Assembly: GCF_904846315.1 (NCBI RefSeq)
Contig: NZ_CAJHAF010000001.1
Span: forward strand, 1,240,001-1,304,000
From: Psychrobacter jeotgali
Lineage (GTDB): Bacteria; Pseudomonadota; Gammaproteobacteria; Pseudomonadales; Moraxellaceae
Reading direction: 5' to 3'
Length of the DNA: 64,000 nt
Of the stretch, positions 30,673 through 39,906 are shown piece after piece. The notes under the pieces were generated by a model. That model did not search any database. It was not told where the DNA came from and saw nothing but the letters and a program-made list of their open reading frames with translations. The position numbers were made by a program, and so were the translations under genes. Numbering within the stretch: the first letter of the stretch is position 1; the number at the start of each line of letters is the position of its first letter.

Positions 30673-32118
30673 TTATGCTGGTATTTGCTTATAACTAATA
30701 CCAGCCATTTGGGTCGCTAGGCGCAATACCTGAGTACTATAACCTACTTCATTATCATACCAGATGTAAACAGTAGCATGGTTATCGGTAACGATTGTGG
30801 CCTGTGCATCGACAATTCCCACATGCTTAGTACCAACAAAATCAGTCGACACCGCTTCGGTTGAATCAGTATAAGCGATTTGTGACTGCCAAGTACTGCT
30901 ATTGGCCATTTCACGTAAAAACTCGTTTAAGGCGTCTTCACTTTTAGGGGCGGTTTTTAGATTTAAGTTCAAAATTGCTAAGCTTACGTTCGGAGTCGGG
31001 ACGCGAATAGCATTTCCGGTTAATTTTCCACTTAACTCTGGTAACGCTTTGCCAACAGCCTTAGCTGCTCCAGTGCTAGTAATAACCATATTGAGCACCG
31101 CACTACGACCACGGCGATCGGCTTTATGATAATTATCAATCAGGTTTTGATCATTGGTAAATGAGTGAATAGTTTCGACATGACCATTTTCGATACCGTA
31201 TTCATCATTTAGCACTTTAAGCGTGGGCGTAATAGCATTGGTCGTACAACTAGCCGCACTAACGATGGTATCTTCACCAACAGTATCGTTATTGACCCCG
31301 TAGACGACGTTTTTAATCTCGCCGCCAGCAGGAGCGGTTAACAGTACCTTTTGCACCCCTTTAGCTTGCAAATGCTTGCCAAGACCCGCTTCATCTTTCC
31401 AGATGCCGGTATTATCAATAACGAGAGCATTATCGATACCGTAGCTGGTGTAATCAATCTCGCTTGGGTCATTAGCATAAATGACTTGTACAAAGCGGCC
31501 ATTGATAAGGATACCATTATTATCATTATCGACGCTGACGCTACCTAAAAAGCTACCATGGATAGAATCGCGCTCTAGTAATGATGCACGTTTCTCCAAA
31601 TCACCTGCTGGCGCTGGACGCACTACAATCGCTTTTAATTGTAAACCTTTGGCGCTCGAGGCTTGAGAAAGTAGTAAACGAGTTAAGATACGGCCGATAC
31701 GACCAAAACCGTATAAAACCACGTCAGTCGCTTCATTTGCGCTATCGCTGTCAGCACTAACCGCTTGTAGTGCTTGTTCGATATCACTGTTATTAGCTAT
31801 TAGCTGACCGGCATCCACGTTTGCTGCTTGGATATTGTCGTTTGCTAGCAATTTATTCGCTAACGCTAAAGTGTCAGCGACAGCAATAGACTTGCTATTC
31901 GGATGACGAGTAGCGGCTTTTTGATGCAGCGCTAGTATTTGTGCTACTGAAGTCGTATTTAAAGACTCACCGAATAAAGTAACTTGTACATCGCGCTCAT
32001 TGTATAGTTTATTTAATAGCCCCATCAGCTCAATAGCTTGCTGTTCTTGATTATTATATTGGCTTAGGTGGTCTTGTTGTAATTGGCGGAGGGTATCAGC
32101 TTGGCTCACAAAGGACAT
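30673..32118 (-). CDS. gap: Glyceraldehyde-3-phosphate dehydrogenase, long form
   Basis: A 481-residue enzyme. The GAPDH core starts near residue 132 (VVLYGFGRIGRILTRLLL). The catalytic cysteine is in SAASCTTNAITP near residue 290, and the catalytic His in ETIHSFTNDQNL. The N-terminal 130 residues, helical and with no Rossmann motif, are an extension absent from the standard 330-residue enzyme but found in a long-form GAPDH of Pseudomonas-like bacteria, where a homologue lies beside mfd. It may act mainly in gluconeogenesis, since this group often lacks full glycolysis; that is inference. AAGG abuts the ATG directly, an unusual ribosome-binding-site spacing. Confidence 0.93.
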   Translation of the reverse strand: MSFVSQADTLRQLQQDHLSQYNNQEQQAIELMGLLNKLYNERDVQVTLFGESLNTTSVAQILALHQKAATRHPNSKSIAVADTLALANKLLANDNIQAANVDAGQLIANNSDIEQALQAVSADSDSANEATDVVLYGFGRIGRILTRLLLSQASSAKGLQLKAIVVRPAPAGDLEKRASLLERDSIHGSFLGSVSVDNDNNGILINGRFVQVIYANDPSEIDYTSYGIDNALVIDNTGIWKDEAGLGKHLQAKGVQKVLLTAPAGGEIKNVVYGVNNDTVGEDTIVSAASCTTNAITPTLKVLNDEYGIENGHVETIHSFTNDQNLIDNYHKADRRGRSAVLNMVITSTGAAKAVGKALPELSGKLTGNAIRVPTPNVSLAILNLNLKTAPKSEDALNEFLREMANSSTWQSQIAYTDSTEAVSTDFVGTKHVGIVDAQATIVTDNHATVYIWYDNEVGYSTQVLRLATQMAGISYKQIPA

Positions 32119-32372
32119 CCTTATGGTCAGTAAAAAATGAATGAAAGATAATAAAACCTAAAGCAGAAAGTTATCGTTGTTGCTACGATTTGATCGGTTA
32201 GATTTTAGCCCAAAATGCCTAATTTTGCTAGTGATAACCATTATAGTTATCCTTTGACAAAGATTAAGCAACACTATTGAAAATAGCTGACGAGTATAAA
32301 GTCTAATGCTATAAAATATCGGGCCTTATACCATCAATACTTTATACCGTGCTTAGGACCAAGCCATTCGCG

Positions 32373-33569
32373 CTATGGAACCAGTTTGACCGTTTGATTA
32401 GCATGTGGAGTTAATTTAAACTCTTTTAAATCATAACCTTGCTGCTGGGCAATCTGACGATATCTAGCATAAGTCTGCTGATCAATATTAGGCGAGCGTG
32501 CTAATAGCCATAAATACTCTAAATCAGGGGTTCCCACCAATGCCGTCTGATAATCGTTATCACGCGCCAGTACCCAATAATCTGCCCGCCCGACCGGTAG
32601 CCAGCGAACCCATGAAGGTAAAAAGGTCACTTTTAGCTTGCTACCAGTCTCATCGACCGCTTTGGCCTGTCCATTAGCTTCAATGATAGAGCCATCTTCA
32701 GTAGCGCATTTATTAACCACAGTAACGTCTGAACTGTTAGCTTTAGGAGTATAAGTGGCGGTCACATCACTGGCGCAGTTACGTTGGAAATACATAGGTA
32801 AGCGCCCTATTTCATACCAAGTGCCACTATACTTTGCCAAATCAACATTATCGACGGTGGTAGGTTTGGTCGCCGATTTGTGTATGATTGAAGAAGGCGG
32901 TATGGTTATTTTTGCTGAAGTCTTCGCAGCGGGCGTTGCCCCTTTGGTAGGCATATTAGGAGTGGCTGCATAAGCAGAGAACGCCGCTAAAGGTATGATA
33001 ATAGCCAAGGCGATTGCGGTATGTTTCAATAGTCCGTTCATAAAAACTCGTTCCGGAACTTCATTATCAGGAAGTTGCTCATAGGCTTGCATAGGCCTTA
33101 ATACCTTATTAAATGTATTTATTTGATCATTGGTGTTTATTTGGCTTTGAAAGTTATCTTTTTGCAGACTATCTTTGAAAGCTGCGCTTATCTGCTTATT
33201 GTTATCAGGTTTATCTAATTCTGCTTTTTTCTGCTCATAGTAAGCATCATTCGTTGTTCTATTGAGGACATCGTTGTCGATAGCATCATAATCCATAAAG
33301 CCATCGTCTTTCGCTACTGTACCAATTTTTTTCGCTTTTTTATAGCCACTACTTATAGACTGAAAATCATTATTATGCGACTGCTGAGCGTCACCGTCTT
33401 GACTTATAGCGCTTTCATTATGATTATTATAGTTATTTATGGAGACATAACTATCCATAGAAGTACAGTTAGAGCTCGGATAATAAATATCCGATCTAAT
33501 AGGCGTTTTGGACTGAGAACCGACTGCCTGCACGTCAAATAGAACTGACTGAGGGTTTTTGGTTTTCAT
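32373..33569 (-). CDS. Lipocalin (Blc-like) with long N-terminal extension
   Basis: A 398-codon frame. The C-terminal part (about residue 225 on) is a bacterial lipocalin: DLAKYSGTWYEIGRLP is the GxW motif, and LPSWVRWLPVGRADYWVLARD and LLARSPNIDQQTY are conserved Blc segments. A hydrophobic, signal-like stretch AIALAIIIPLAAFSAYAA lies at 185-202. If translation starts at the ATG at 33041 (residue 177, purine-rich GGAACGAG upstream) the product is a normal secreted lipocalin of 222 residues. The frame, however, stays open for 176 codons further to an ATG at 33569, giving an Asn/Asp/Gln/Lys-rich, disordered segment that looks coding. Then the protein would be a type II membrane protein. No lipobox cysteine is seen. 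Confidence 0.75.
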   Translation of the reverse strand: MKTKNPQSVLFDVQAVGSQSKTPIRSDIYYPSSNCTSMDSYVSINNYNNHNESAISQDGDAQQSHNNDFQSISSGYKKAKKIGTVAKDDGFMDYDAIDNDVLNRTTNDAYYEQKKAELDKPDNNKQISAAFKDSLQKDNFQSQINTNDQINTFNKVLRPMQAYEQLPDNEVPERVFMNGLLKHTAIALAIIIPLAAFSAYAATPNMPTKGATPAAKTSAKITIPPSSIIHKSATKPTTVDNVDLAKYSGTWYEIGRLPMYFQRNCASDVTATYTPKANSSDVTVVNKCATEDGSIIEANGQAKAVDETGSKLKVTFLPSWVRWLPVGRADYWVLARDNDYQTALVGTPDLEYLWLLARSPNIDQQTYARYRQIAQQQGYDLKEFKLTPHANQTVKLVP

Positions 33570-33883
33570 AATAATACCATTAAAGTAATAAATGATTGAT
33601 TATTGGAGTGCGTAAATAGACCGGCTCTGCTGGATGGTAATATTAATAGATTTCCATCGTCAATTAATCTACCGGACCATCAAACACTTTATTAATTTAT
33701 AAAATATATTAACGCCCCTAGTACCTATAAAAAAGAGGAGCCGTGTGTATAAAAGCAACGGTTTGTAAATAGATATACTATTAACGGCAGTTCTAGACAC
33801 ATACCTATAGACACAGTTACTAACTGGCAAAATACTATAAAATCAATAGTTTATAACCACCACTAAAGCTCTCCGAAGCCTAT
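33570..33883. other. Gap between the Nudix and lipocalin genes
   Basis: 314 bp. No gene, no clear terminator for the Nudix gene and no convincing promoter motif. A short direct repeat (TAGACACA twice, near 33794-33813) is the only visible structure. Confidence 0.4.
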
Positions 33884-34366
33884 TTACTGCTGGTGTTGTA
33901 GCCAAGCCAAAATAGATTTATTGGCTGCTGGAAGTGGATAATGTTCTGCGACTAAATCAAGCTTATCGACCCAAACCAAAGCTTGTCCTTCTAATCCGTA
34001 ATGCCGATCACGATTTTGCTCATATTGCCCAGCATTCAGTGCTATCTGATAGACCTGCAAGCATACTTTCTTATCACCATAATCATGATTGAGCTCACCT
34101 AACTTTACAGTTCTATTTTGACCGATATCAATACCTGTCTCTTCTTTAACTTCCCTTACTAACGCCTCTAGTCCTGACTCCTTAGCGTCAATCTTACCTC
34201 CAATAAACTCGTAAAGATCACCTTGATGCTGAGTGTTATCACGATAACCTAATAAATACTGATTTTGATAGTGGATTACTCCTACAGCCACCTTAATTAG
34301 TGTTGAGTTTTCATTTTGTGTTTGACGAATAGTTTCATAACTTAAGGATGGTAAAGGTTTATGCAT
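33884..34366 (-). CDS. Nudix hydrolase (MutT-like)
   Basis: A 160-residue Nudix-fold protein. The Nudix box is complete, G-x5-E-x7-REVKEETGI at about residues 57-79. The N-terminal strand reads KVAVGVIHYQNQYLLGYR and the C-terminal ALVWVDKLDLVAEHYPLP is typical of MutT/8-oxo-dGTP-type enzymes acting on small nucleotides. The exact substrate is not determinable. ATG start with a weak ribosome-binding site. Divergent from hemP across a 236-bp region. Confidence 0.87.
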   Translation of the reverse strand: MHKPLPSLSYETIRQTQNENSTLIKVAVGVIHYQNQYLLGYRDNTQHQGDLYEFIGGKIDAKESGLEALVREVKEETGIDIGQNRTVKLGELNHDYGDKKVCLQVYQIALNAGQYEQNRDRHYGLEGQALVWVDKLDLVAEHYPLPAANKSILAWLQHQQ

Positions 34367-34471
34367 TTCTTATCTCAAATTTTAAATAGTTGAAAGTGTT
34401 TTCTACCTATTATGCCCCTACAAGGGTTACATAGGTTTACATAATGACTATGATTTATTTTATCAATATGC

Positions 34472-34507
34472 TTGCAATAACTACAAATGTAAATGATAAT
34501 TATTATC
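34472..34507 (+). promoter_or_regulatory. hemP promoter with overlapping Fur box
   Basis: TTGCAA (34472-34477) and GATAAT (34495-34500), 17 bp apart, form a good sigma70 promoter. ATGATAATTATTATC (34493-34507) is a 14/15 match to the right part of the 19-bp Fur consensus and 16/19 over 34489-34507. The operator covers the -10 box, as expected for iron-dependent repression by Fur. Confidence 0.8.
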
Positions 34508-34602
34508 GTTAACAATACTTAATTAACGATGTATAGTGCTTTTTTTTAGCACTGCTCGTTATTCTCATTGGTATTTAGCCATCACTTCAGAAGGAATTTA
34601 TT

Positions 34603-34761
34603 ATGATCATCTCTCGTTATTTAAACTACCGAGACAATCGCCTACCTACTTTACAGTCTCAGCACTTATTTGCCCTCACTAAAGAGGTACGTATCGAACA
34701 TGAAGGCGAAGAATATCGTCTACGCTTAACTCGCAATAATCGCTTGATTTTAACTAAATAG
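34603..34761 (+). CDS. hemP: Hemin uptake protein HemP
   Basis: A 52-residue protein starting MIISRYLNYRDNRLPTL and ending with EYRLRLTRNNRLILTK, the compact beta-strand HemP signature. HemP proteins occur next to heme-uptake genes and are iron-regulated; in some species HemP acts as an activator of heme-receptor expression. Here no receptor or ABC genes adjoin, so it is an orphan. The ribosome-binding site is AAGGA, 6 nt before the ATG. The Fur box and promoter lie about 95 bp upstream, and a terminator follows at 34812, so this is a one-gene iron-regulated unit. Confidence 0.88.
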   Translation: MIISRYLNYRDNRLPTLQSQHLFALTKEVRIEHEGEEYRLRLTRNNRLILTK

Positions 34762-34811
34762 CTCATTGACTACCTAACCAGCAGTTTTACTATTAGCAGT
34801 TAATATCGCAT

Positions 34812-34842
34812 AAAAAACGCCTTTATCTAAAAGGCGTTTTTT
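34812..34842. terminator. Bidirectional terminator between hemP and tamB
   Basis: A perfect 13-bp stem (AAAAAACGCCTTT and complement, 4-nt loop). It serves both hemP (+) and tamB (-), which converge here. Confidence 0.9.
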
Positions 34843-34854
34843 ATAGCAGTGAAC

Positions 34855-37800
34855 TTAGAACTGCCAACTGTAGACCACGTCGGCGGCATTCTCGGCAGCA
34901 GATGTCGCTTCAATATAGAGCCGGCGAGTTAGCTGATAACGAATAGATAAACTATCCTCGGCATTAAATACGCCTACTCCGTAACGAATATATAGGTCAG
35001 GCGTAATATATCCGGTCACGTTAACGTTAGTATCTTCGCTATTACCAGAAGCGTCCACGGTTAGGCTTTGCAAGCCAAAAGCTTCTCCAATTTGATTGGT
35101 CAAGCTACGAGTACCGCTCAAACCAAAGTTAAGTCCAGCGGCCGCTAAGTTGTTAGTAACCTGGGATTTAAAACCTTGCTCACTCACCTGGGTCGCACTG
35201 CCATTATTAAGACGGCCAGTAACTAGCGCATTCATAGCTTGCTGCTGAGTCAGTCCTGCATTATTGAATACTACAATGTTCGGATTCTCAGTATCGCCCG
35301 TCACTCGTAAACCGACTGTTTTACCATCAATAGTTTTGACCGCTTCGATACTTAGATCGGGCTTCATAACGTCACCATTGAAACGTATCTGACCGTAATT
35401 TAACTCCAGACTCTGTCCAAACGCATCGATATTAGTACGACGTGCTACTTGAATCACTCCTTTGGCACGCATTACCCCTTGACCATTTTGATTAATATTT
35501 AGAGCCCCTGCTAAAGGAATTACTGCGCCAAAGCCGCGGAAATTGATATCATTACCTAAGTCGATACCAATATCCGCATTGATAGACCAAGGTCTTGATA
35601 TGGCTAGTACTTCGTCAATATTCCCAATCAAACGTCTATCAATCACTACCGCATCTTGAGTTTGAGTAATAACGTCTTCACTAGCTTCTGGCGGACGAAT
35701 GGTGGCTGTTGGCACACTAATGGCCCCTTCAATATTGACATAACGGTCATTTGGTCGCACGATAATATCAATATCAGGATTAATGGTGGCAGTCAATAAT
35801 GGTGGCTGCGTTAATACCAAACGCTCGCCCACAATACTAAACTTGGCTTGTAAGTCTTGCTGCCAATTGACGCTACCGGTCAAGTCAGCTGTGCCAGTTC
35901 CACTATTAAAAGTGCCGTCAATAGTCGCTTGAGTACCGCGAATTTTGGCATCAACATTAATATTGGTGAAGTTAACCGGTAAATCTAATATGGCCACCCT
36001 GCCGTTAACAAGCTCCACGTCACCATAAAACTGCGGCTTGGTTAAAGTACCCCCCAGACCACCTGCCATAGTAATATTGCCCTCAAGGGCCCGCATACCT
36101 GGGAAAAAAGGTTTAAAGATAGCTAAGTTCAGCTCATTAAGTACTAGCGCCCCCGATATCGGTTTGGGGGTCTTGTAGGGATCAACAACGACTTCAGCAT
36201 AACCGCGGGCATCTCGGCCGGTATCAATATCTGTACGCAACTTAAGGCCTTCGGGGACTGACATCGCAATCAGTGATACCCGCTTGTAAGGTAGGCTTAC
36301 TGGTGCAGTATCACCATCCTGTATCAGCCCAATTTTGCCATTGTCCGAATACAAAGTCGTATTGATAGTAGGCGGTTTGCCGCGCTGCCAGCCTATGATT
36401 GCTTTACCATTGATCTTGGCTTGCCAATCAATATCATTGGGCAAAAATACTGAAAGTAGTGAGGTGTCTACTGCTTGTAGGGCTAAATTGACTTGCCCAG
36501 AAGCAGCTGAAGCAATTAGATTTTCACGCAGACATAGCTTGCCTGTCTGGTCAGCCGCTTGCCAACAATGAGCGGCTAGCTGAACTTTTAAATCACTACT
36601 ATTAGCGTTCTGCGTTTGCGGCAGATCAACAATGAGCTGCGCAGGCTGTAACTGATTTAAGGTAGCATATTGAGATTTAACCCGACCTTTTCCGATAGAG
36701 CCTGACCAACTAAGCTGATCTCGATTAAAGCCCCCTTTGAGCCTTGCTGAGATATCAAGCTGTTCATTGGCTACCGCAATATTCAACACATGAGCTTGCT
36801 CAGTACCATTAAATGAAGCATTAACACGCTCAAAGCTCTGTCCTGCTGCATCTAACCCTTCAGCACTGATGATTAGCTGGCTGGGGCTATTAGCTAAATT
36901 GACCACCTTACCGCGTATTCGCCCTTGACGTAAAATGAATCCAAGTAATGCAATGCGTTCACCGACCAAATCGATATAAATAGTTGGCAATGACTGCCCT
37001 GCTGGCTGCGATAAGGTGGCACCGCCTGTCACTTTACCCGCTAGATTATCTGAAAGTTGATCGAGACTGGTAATATTCACTTTTGCTTGTAGCTGTTTAG
37101 CATTGCCATTAGCAGTTAAATAGTTATCACCCCAGCGTATGACTAGATTATTAGCATTTAGGCTTTCGATAAGTGCATTAACCTGCTGATATTGCGCTTC
37201 AGCGTCTTGGGACTGCAAACGTTTAAAATAGCTAGCCAAATCTTTAGGTAGATTTAGTTTAGCAGTCAAACTGCCTTTGGCACTCAAAGGCTGACCTTTT
37301 AAATCGCCCTTTAGATTGATTTGTTTCAAATTGATAATTTGCTGGGTCTCAGTCCAGCGTCCATCAGTATCGATAGTACCAGTAATAACACTTGGCGTAT
37401 CTTTGATAAAGTACCCTAAATTAAAGCGATCCATAACGGCGCTAATATCCCATGCAATACCTCGGCGTACATCAACGGTACCTTTAGCATCGATGCTGCC
37501 CGCAGCCCCTACATGACGAAAGCGCTGCACTCGAATCAATTGTGCATCACCACTAGCATCAATAGTAAGCCTACCCGCAGGCAGCTGCTCAGCATCAAGA
37601 ACACCATCAAAATTAACCGCAAAGCGCTGCAGGATGCCACTAGCATTAGGACTATTCTTGGGAGCTGGTTGCCATTGACCACTAGTGTTTAAATCACCAG
37701 TAATAATGGCGGGGTTGTCGGGTAAGAAATAACCCAGATCAAACTTATCAAAGCGACCAGTGACCGTCCAACCTATGTCTTTACGTAGGTCAATCACCCC

Positions 37801-39852
37801 TTTAACATCGACAGCGCCGGCTTCGCCTGCATAGTTCAATTGGCGTACATTGATCAGTTTTGGGGTGCCAGCGGCATTAATCGACAATCGGCCGTCCGGC
37901 ACATCTTTGGTATCGACTCGGCCATTAAAACGGGCATCAAATACCGATAACTCGCCTCCAATCATATCGACGCTCGCATCACCACTACCGGTAATGCCGA
38001 TAGCACGATCCGCTTGCGTGGCATCAAGCTGAGCTTGCAAGTCCGTATTATTGATTGTAATAATATGACGCTGACCTTTTATACCATTTTTGCTGATATT
38101 AAGTAGACGGCCGCGCCCACTAATCTGCCCAGTCAAACGCTCAAGCGGCAGATCACTACGATATTGTTTGGGCAATAGACCATTGGTACGCGCATCTATT
38201 TGCCACGTAAGTGGGCGCTGCTTAGTAGCCAGCTGTATTTGACCACTGCCTATTAAATCGCCCACTACCCCTTTGTAATTCAAACGATTGATATTAATAA
38301 GATTATTGACTTTACGTAAGCGCACATCGTAATTACCCTTTGGTGCTGCATTGAGCTCGTTGATCAGCGCATTGGCATCAACGGACAGACGTGAACCACG
38401 TACAATCACATCAGCTTGCCCGCGAGGGCTATCGATATTACCGATATTGGGCACATTGCGACGAGTCAGATTCTGCCATTTAGCATCAATATACCAAGGT
38501 GCCGCTTGGCTTGATTTTGGAGAGGTCTTGCCGCGCATGATATTAGCGTTTACATGCTCGCCATCACGTTGACGCAAATCAGCATCCATTTGCAAATTGC
38601 CGGCGCTATTTTTTTGCTGATAATGAAATGAGAGTCGGCCATTAAGCTTCTCCGGCGCATAAGCCTTGTAATCATCGTATTGATTAGGAATAGCACGGCG
38701 GATATCAAAATTAGTCCCTACGGCTCGCACCTTTGCATCAAAACTGTCTTGCCAATCGAGGATACCTTGCAGTAGCAGGTCGCCTGCAGGGACGTTAGCC
38801 TCTAAGCGATCAATACGTAGCTGACTGTTGGCAATAATCCCGCGCCCTTGATAATGTCCTGAAGGAATATCTTTGGCAGTAAGCTCGGCATTAATACGTA
38901 GACGAATCTCAGATATCACCCCAGTAGCAGTAGCTATACCGTCTTTTAGATGAATGTTTTGGGCATCGGCATACGGAATGAGCACATCGTCCCACTCAAG
39001 CTTGGCTCTGAACGGCGCATTATCATCCAGTCCTTGTACGACAAACTCGCCACGCACATCACCTTCGTTATAACGGCTACTTACTTTGCCTACAGTACGT
39101 TTGAGGCTACCGGTTGCGTTAACATCAAGCGGATCTATATAAGCCTTTTCTAAAGCGCTGACTTCAACAATAGCTGAAGCGTCTAATGGATAGTCACCTT
39201 GTAAATCAATTTCTCCTTTGAGCGCACTCACCTTTACGATATCGGCATAACGCAAACTGCCCCGGCCAACCGTTACTAAGCTGCCTACCCAAGTCAAATC
39301 ACGAGCAGCAATATTATGAATGATGACAGGCTCTTTGGTTACCTGCTTATAAACGATGGTTTTTATTTTTGCTTGATCAAAACGTAGATTAATAGGTAGT
39401 TTGAGGGTTCTGTAATCAAACGGCTCACCTGTAGGTGGTTTTTTATTGATAATTTCAATGCGCTGGATATCAGCATCACGTAAGTGTACTTCTTTAGAGA
39501 ATATGGCCCGCCAGCCTATTTTGACATAAGCCTTATCAACCAGTATTTCAAGATCTTGGTTGGCTTCTATATCAATATCAGTGACCCAGATTCCATCACG
39601 TAAATTACCGTCACCATACTTAAACTCGATCCCGGTCTCCGCACTTATCTTTTCTAATAAGAACTTGGTGCCTGATTCTGTACCGGCCATATAAAAGAAT
39701 ATCGCAAACATAATCAGTAATACGACAACCACGAATATCAGTAGCTTGAATAAAAAAGACAGCGGATACCAGCGGCGTACCCGCTGGGCATCTCTTTGTG
39801 CTGGATCTTCATCCGATGGATCTTGAGGAGGCGGGGTATTATTAGTCAACAT
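34855..39852 (-). CDS. tamB: Translocation and assembly module subunit TamB
   Basis: A protein of about 1665 residues (E. coli 1259). One N-terminal inner-membrane anchor (FLLFKLLIFVVVVLLIMFAIFF region, about 30-55) is followed by a long run of repeating beta-strands with GxxD-type turns, the periplasm-spanning AsmA-like groove. The conserved TamB C-terminal domain is seen in LELNYGQIRFNGD, GLRVTGDTENPNIVV, VTGRLNNG and GYITPDLYIRYGVGVF. TamB works with TamA and related AsmA proteins in outer-membrane assembly and phospholipid transport. Repeated phrases (LGYFLPDNPAIITG and LGYFIKDTPSVITG, about 700-830) show an internal duplication. I chose the ATG at 39852; a TTG three codons earlier is possible. 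It follows tamA by 54 bp. Confidence 0.95.
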   Translation of the reverse strand: MLTNNTPPPQDPSDEDPAQRDAQRVRRWYPLSFLFKLLIFVVVVLLIMFAIFFYMAGTESGTKFLLEKISAETGIEFKYGDGNLRDGIWVTDIDIEANQDLEILVDKAYVKIGWRAIFSKEVHLRDADIQRIEIINKKPPTGEPFDYRTLKLPINLRFDQAKIKTIVYKQVTKEPVIIHNIAARDLTWVGSLVTVGRGSLRYADIVKVSALKGEIDLQGDYPLDASAIVEVSALEKAYIDPLDVNATGSLKRTVGKVSSRYNEGDVRGEFVVQGLDDNAPFRAKLEWDDVLIPYADAQNIHLKDGIATATGVISEIRLRINAELTAKDIPSGHYQGRGIIANSQLRIDRLEANVPAGDLLLQGILDWQDSFDAKVRAVGTNFDIRRAIPNQYDDYKAYAPEKLNGRLSFHYQQKNSAGNLQMDADLRQRDGEHVNANIMRGKTSPKSSQAAPWYIDAKWQNLTRRNVPNIGNIDSPRGQADVIVRGSRLSVDANALINELNAAPKGNYDVRLRKVNNLININRLNYKGVVGDLIGSGQIQLATKQRPLTWQIDARTNGLLPKQYRSDLPLERLTGQISGRGRLLNISKNGIKGQRHIITINNTDLQAQLDATQADRAIGITGSGDASVDMIGGELSVFDARFNGRVDTKDVPDGRLSINAAGTPKLINVRQLNYAGEAGAVDVKGVIDLRKDIGWTVTGRFDKFDLGYFLPDNPAIITGDLNTSGQWQPAPKNSPNASGILQRFAVNFDGVLDAEQLPAGRLTIDASGDAQLIRVQRFRHVGAAGSIDAKGTVDVRRGIAWDISAVMDRFNLGYFIKDTPSVITGTIDTDGRWTETQQIINLKQINLKGDLKGQPLSAKGSLTAKLNLPKDLASYFKRLQSQDAEAQYQQVNALIESLNANNLVIRWGDNYLTANGNAKQLQAKVNITSLDQLSDNLAGKVTGGATLSQPAGQSLPTIYIDLVGERIALLGFILRQGRIRGKVVNLANSPSQLIISAEGLDAAGQSFERVNASFNGTEQAHVLNIAVANEQLDISARLKGGFNRDQLSWSGSIGKGRVKSQYATLNQLQPAQLIVDLPQTQNANSSDLKVQLAAHCWQAADQTGKLCLRENLIASAASGQVNLALQAVDTSLLSVFLPNDIDWQAKINGKAIIGWQRGKPPTINTTLYSDNGKIGLIQDGDTAPVSLPYKRVSLIAMSVPEGLKLRTDIDTGRDARGYAEVVVDPYKTPKPISGALVLNELNLAIFKPFFPGMRALEGNITMAGGLGGTLTKPQFYGDVELVNGRVAILDLPVNFTNINVDAKIRGTQATIDGTFNSGTGTADLTGSVNWQQDLQAKFSIVGERLVLTQPPLLTATINPDIDIIVRPNDRYVNIEGAISVPTATIRPPEASEDVITQTQDAVVIDRRLIGNIDEVLAISRPWSINADIGIDLGNDINFRGFGAVIPLAGALNINQNGQGVMRAKGVIQVARRTNIDAFGQSLELNYGQIRFNGDVMKPDLSIEAVKTIDGKTVGLRVTGDTENPNIVVFNNAGLTQQQAMNALVTGRLNNGSATQVSEQGFKSQVTNNLAAAGLNFGLSGTRSLTNQIGEAFGLQSLTVDASGNSEDTNVNVTGYITPDLYIRYGVGVFNAEDSLSIRYQLTRRLYIEATSAAENAADVVYSWQF

Positions 39853-39906
39853 GACACTCAATTACATTTAGAAAAGACAAGCACCAAAAAGCAAAGTGCA
39901 GTTTAT

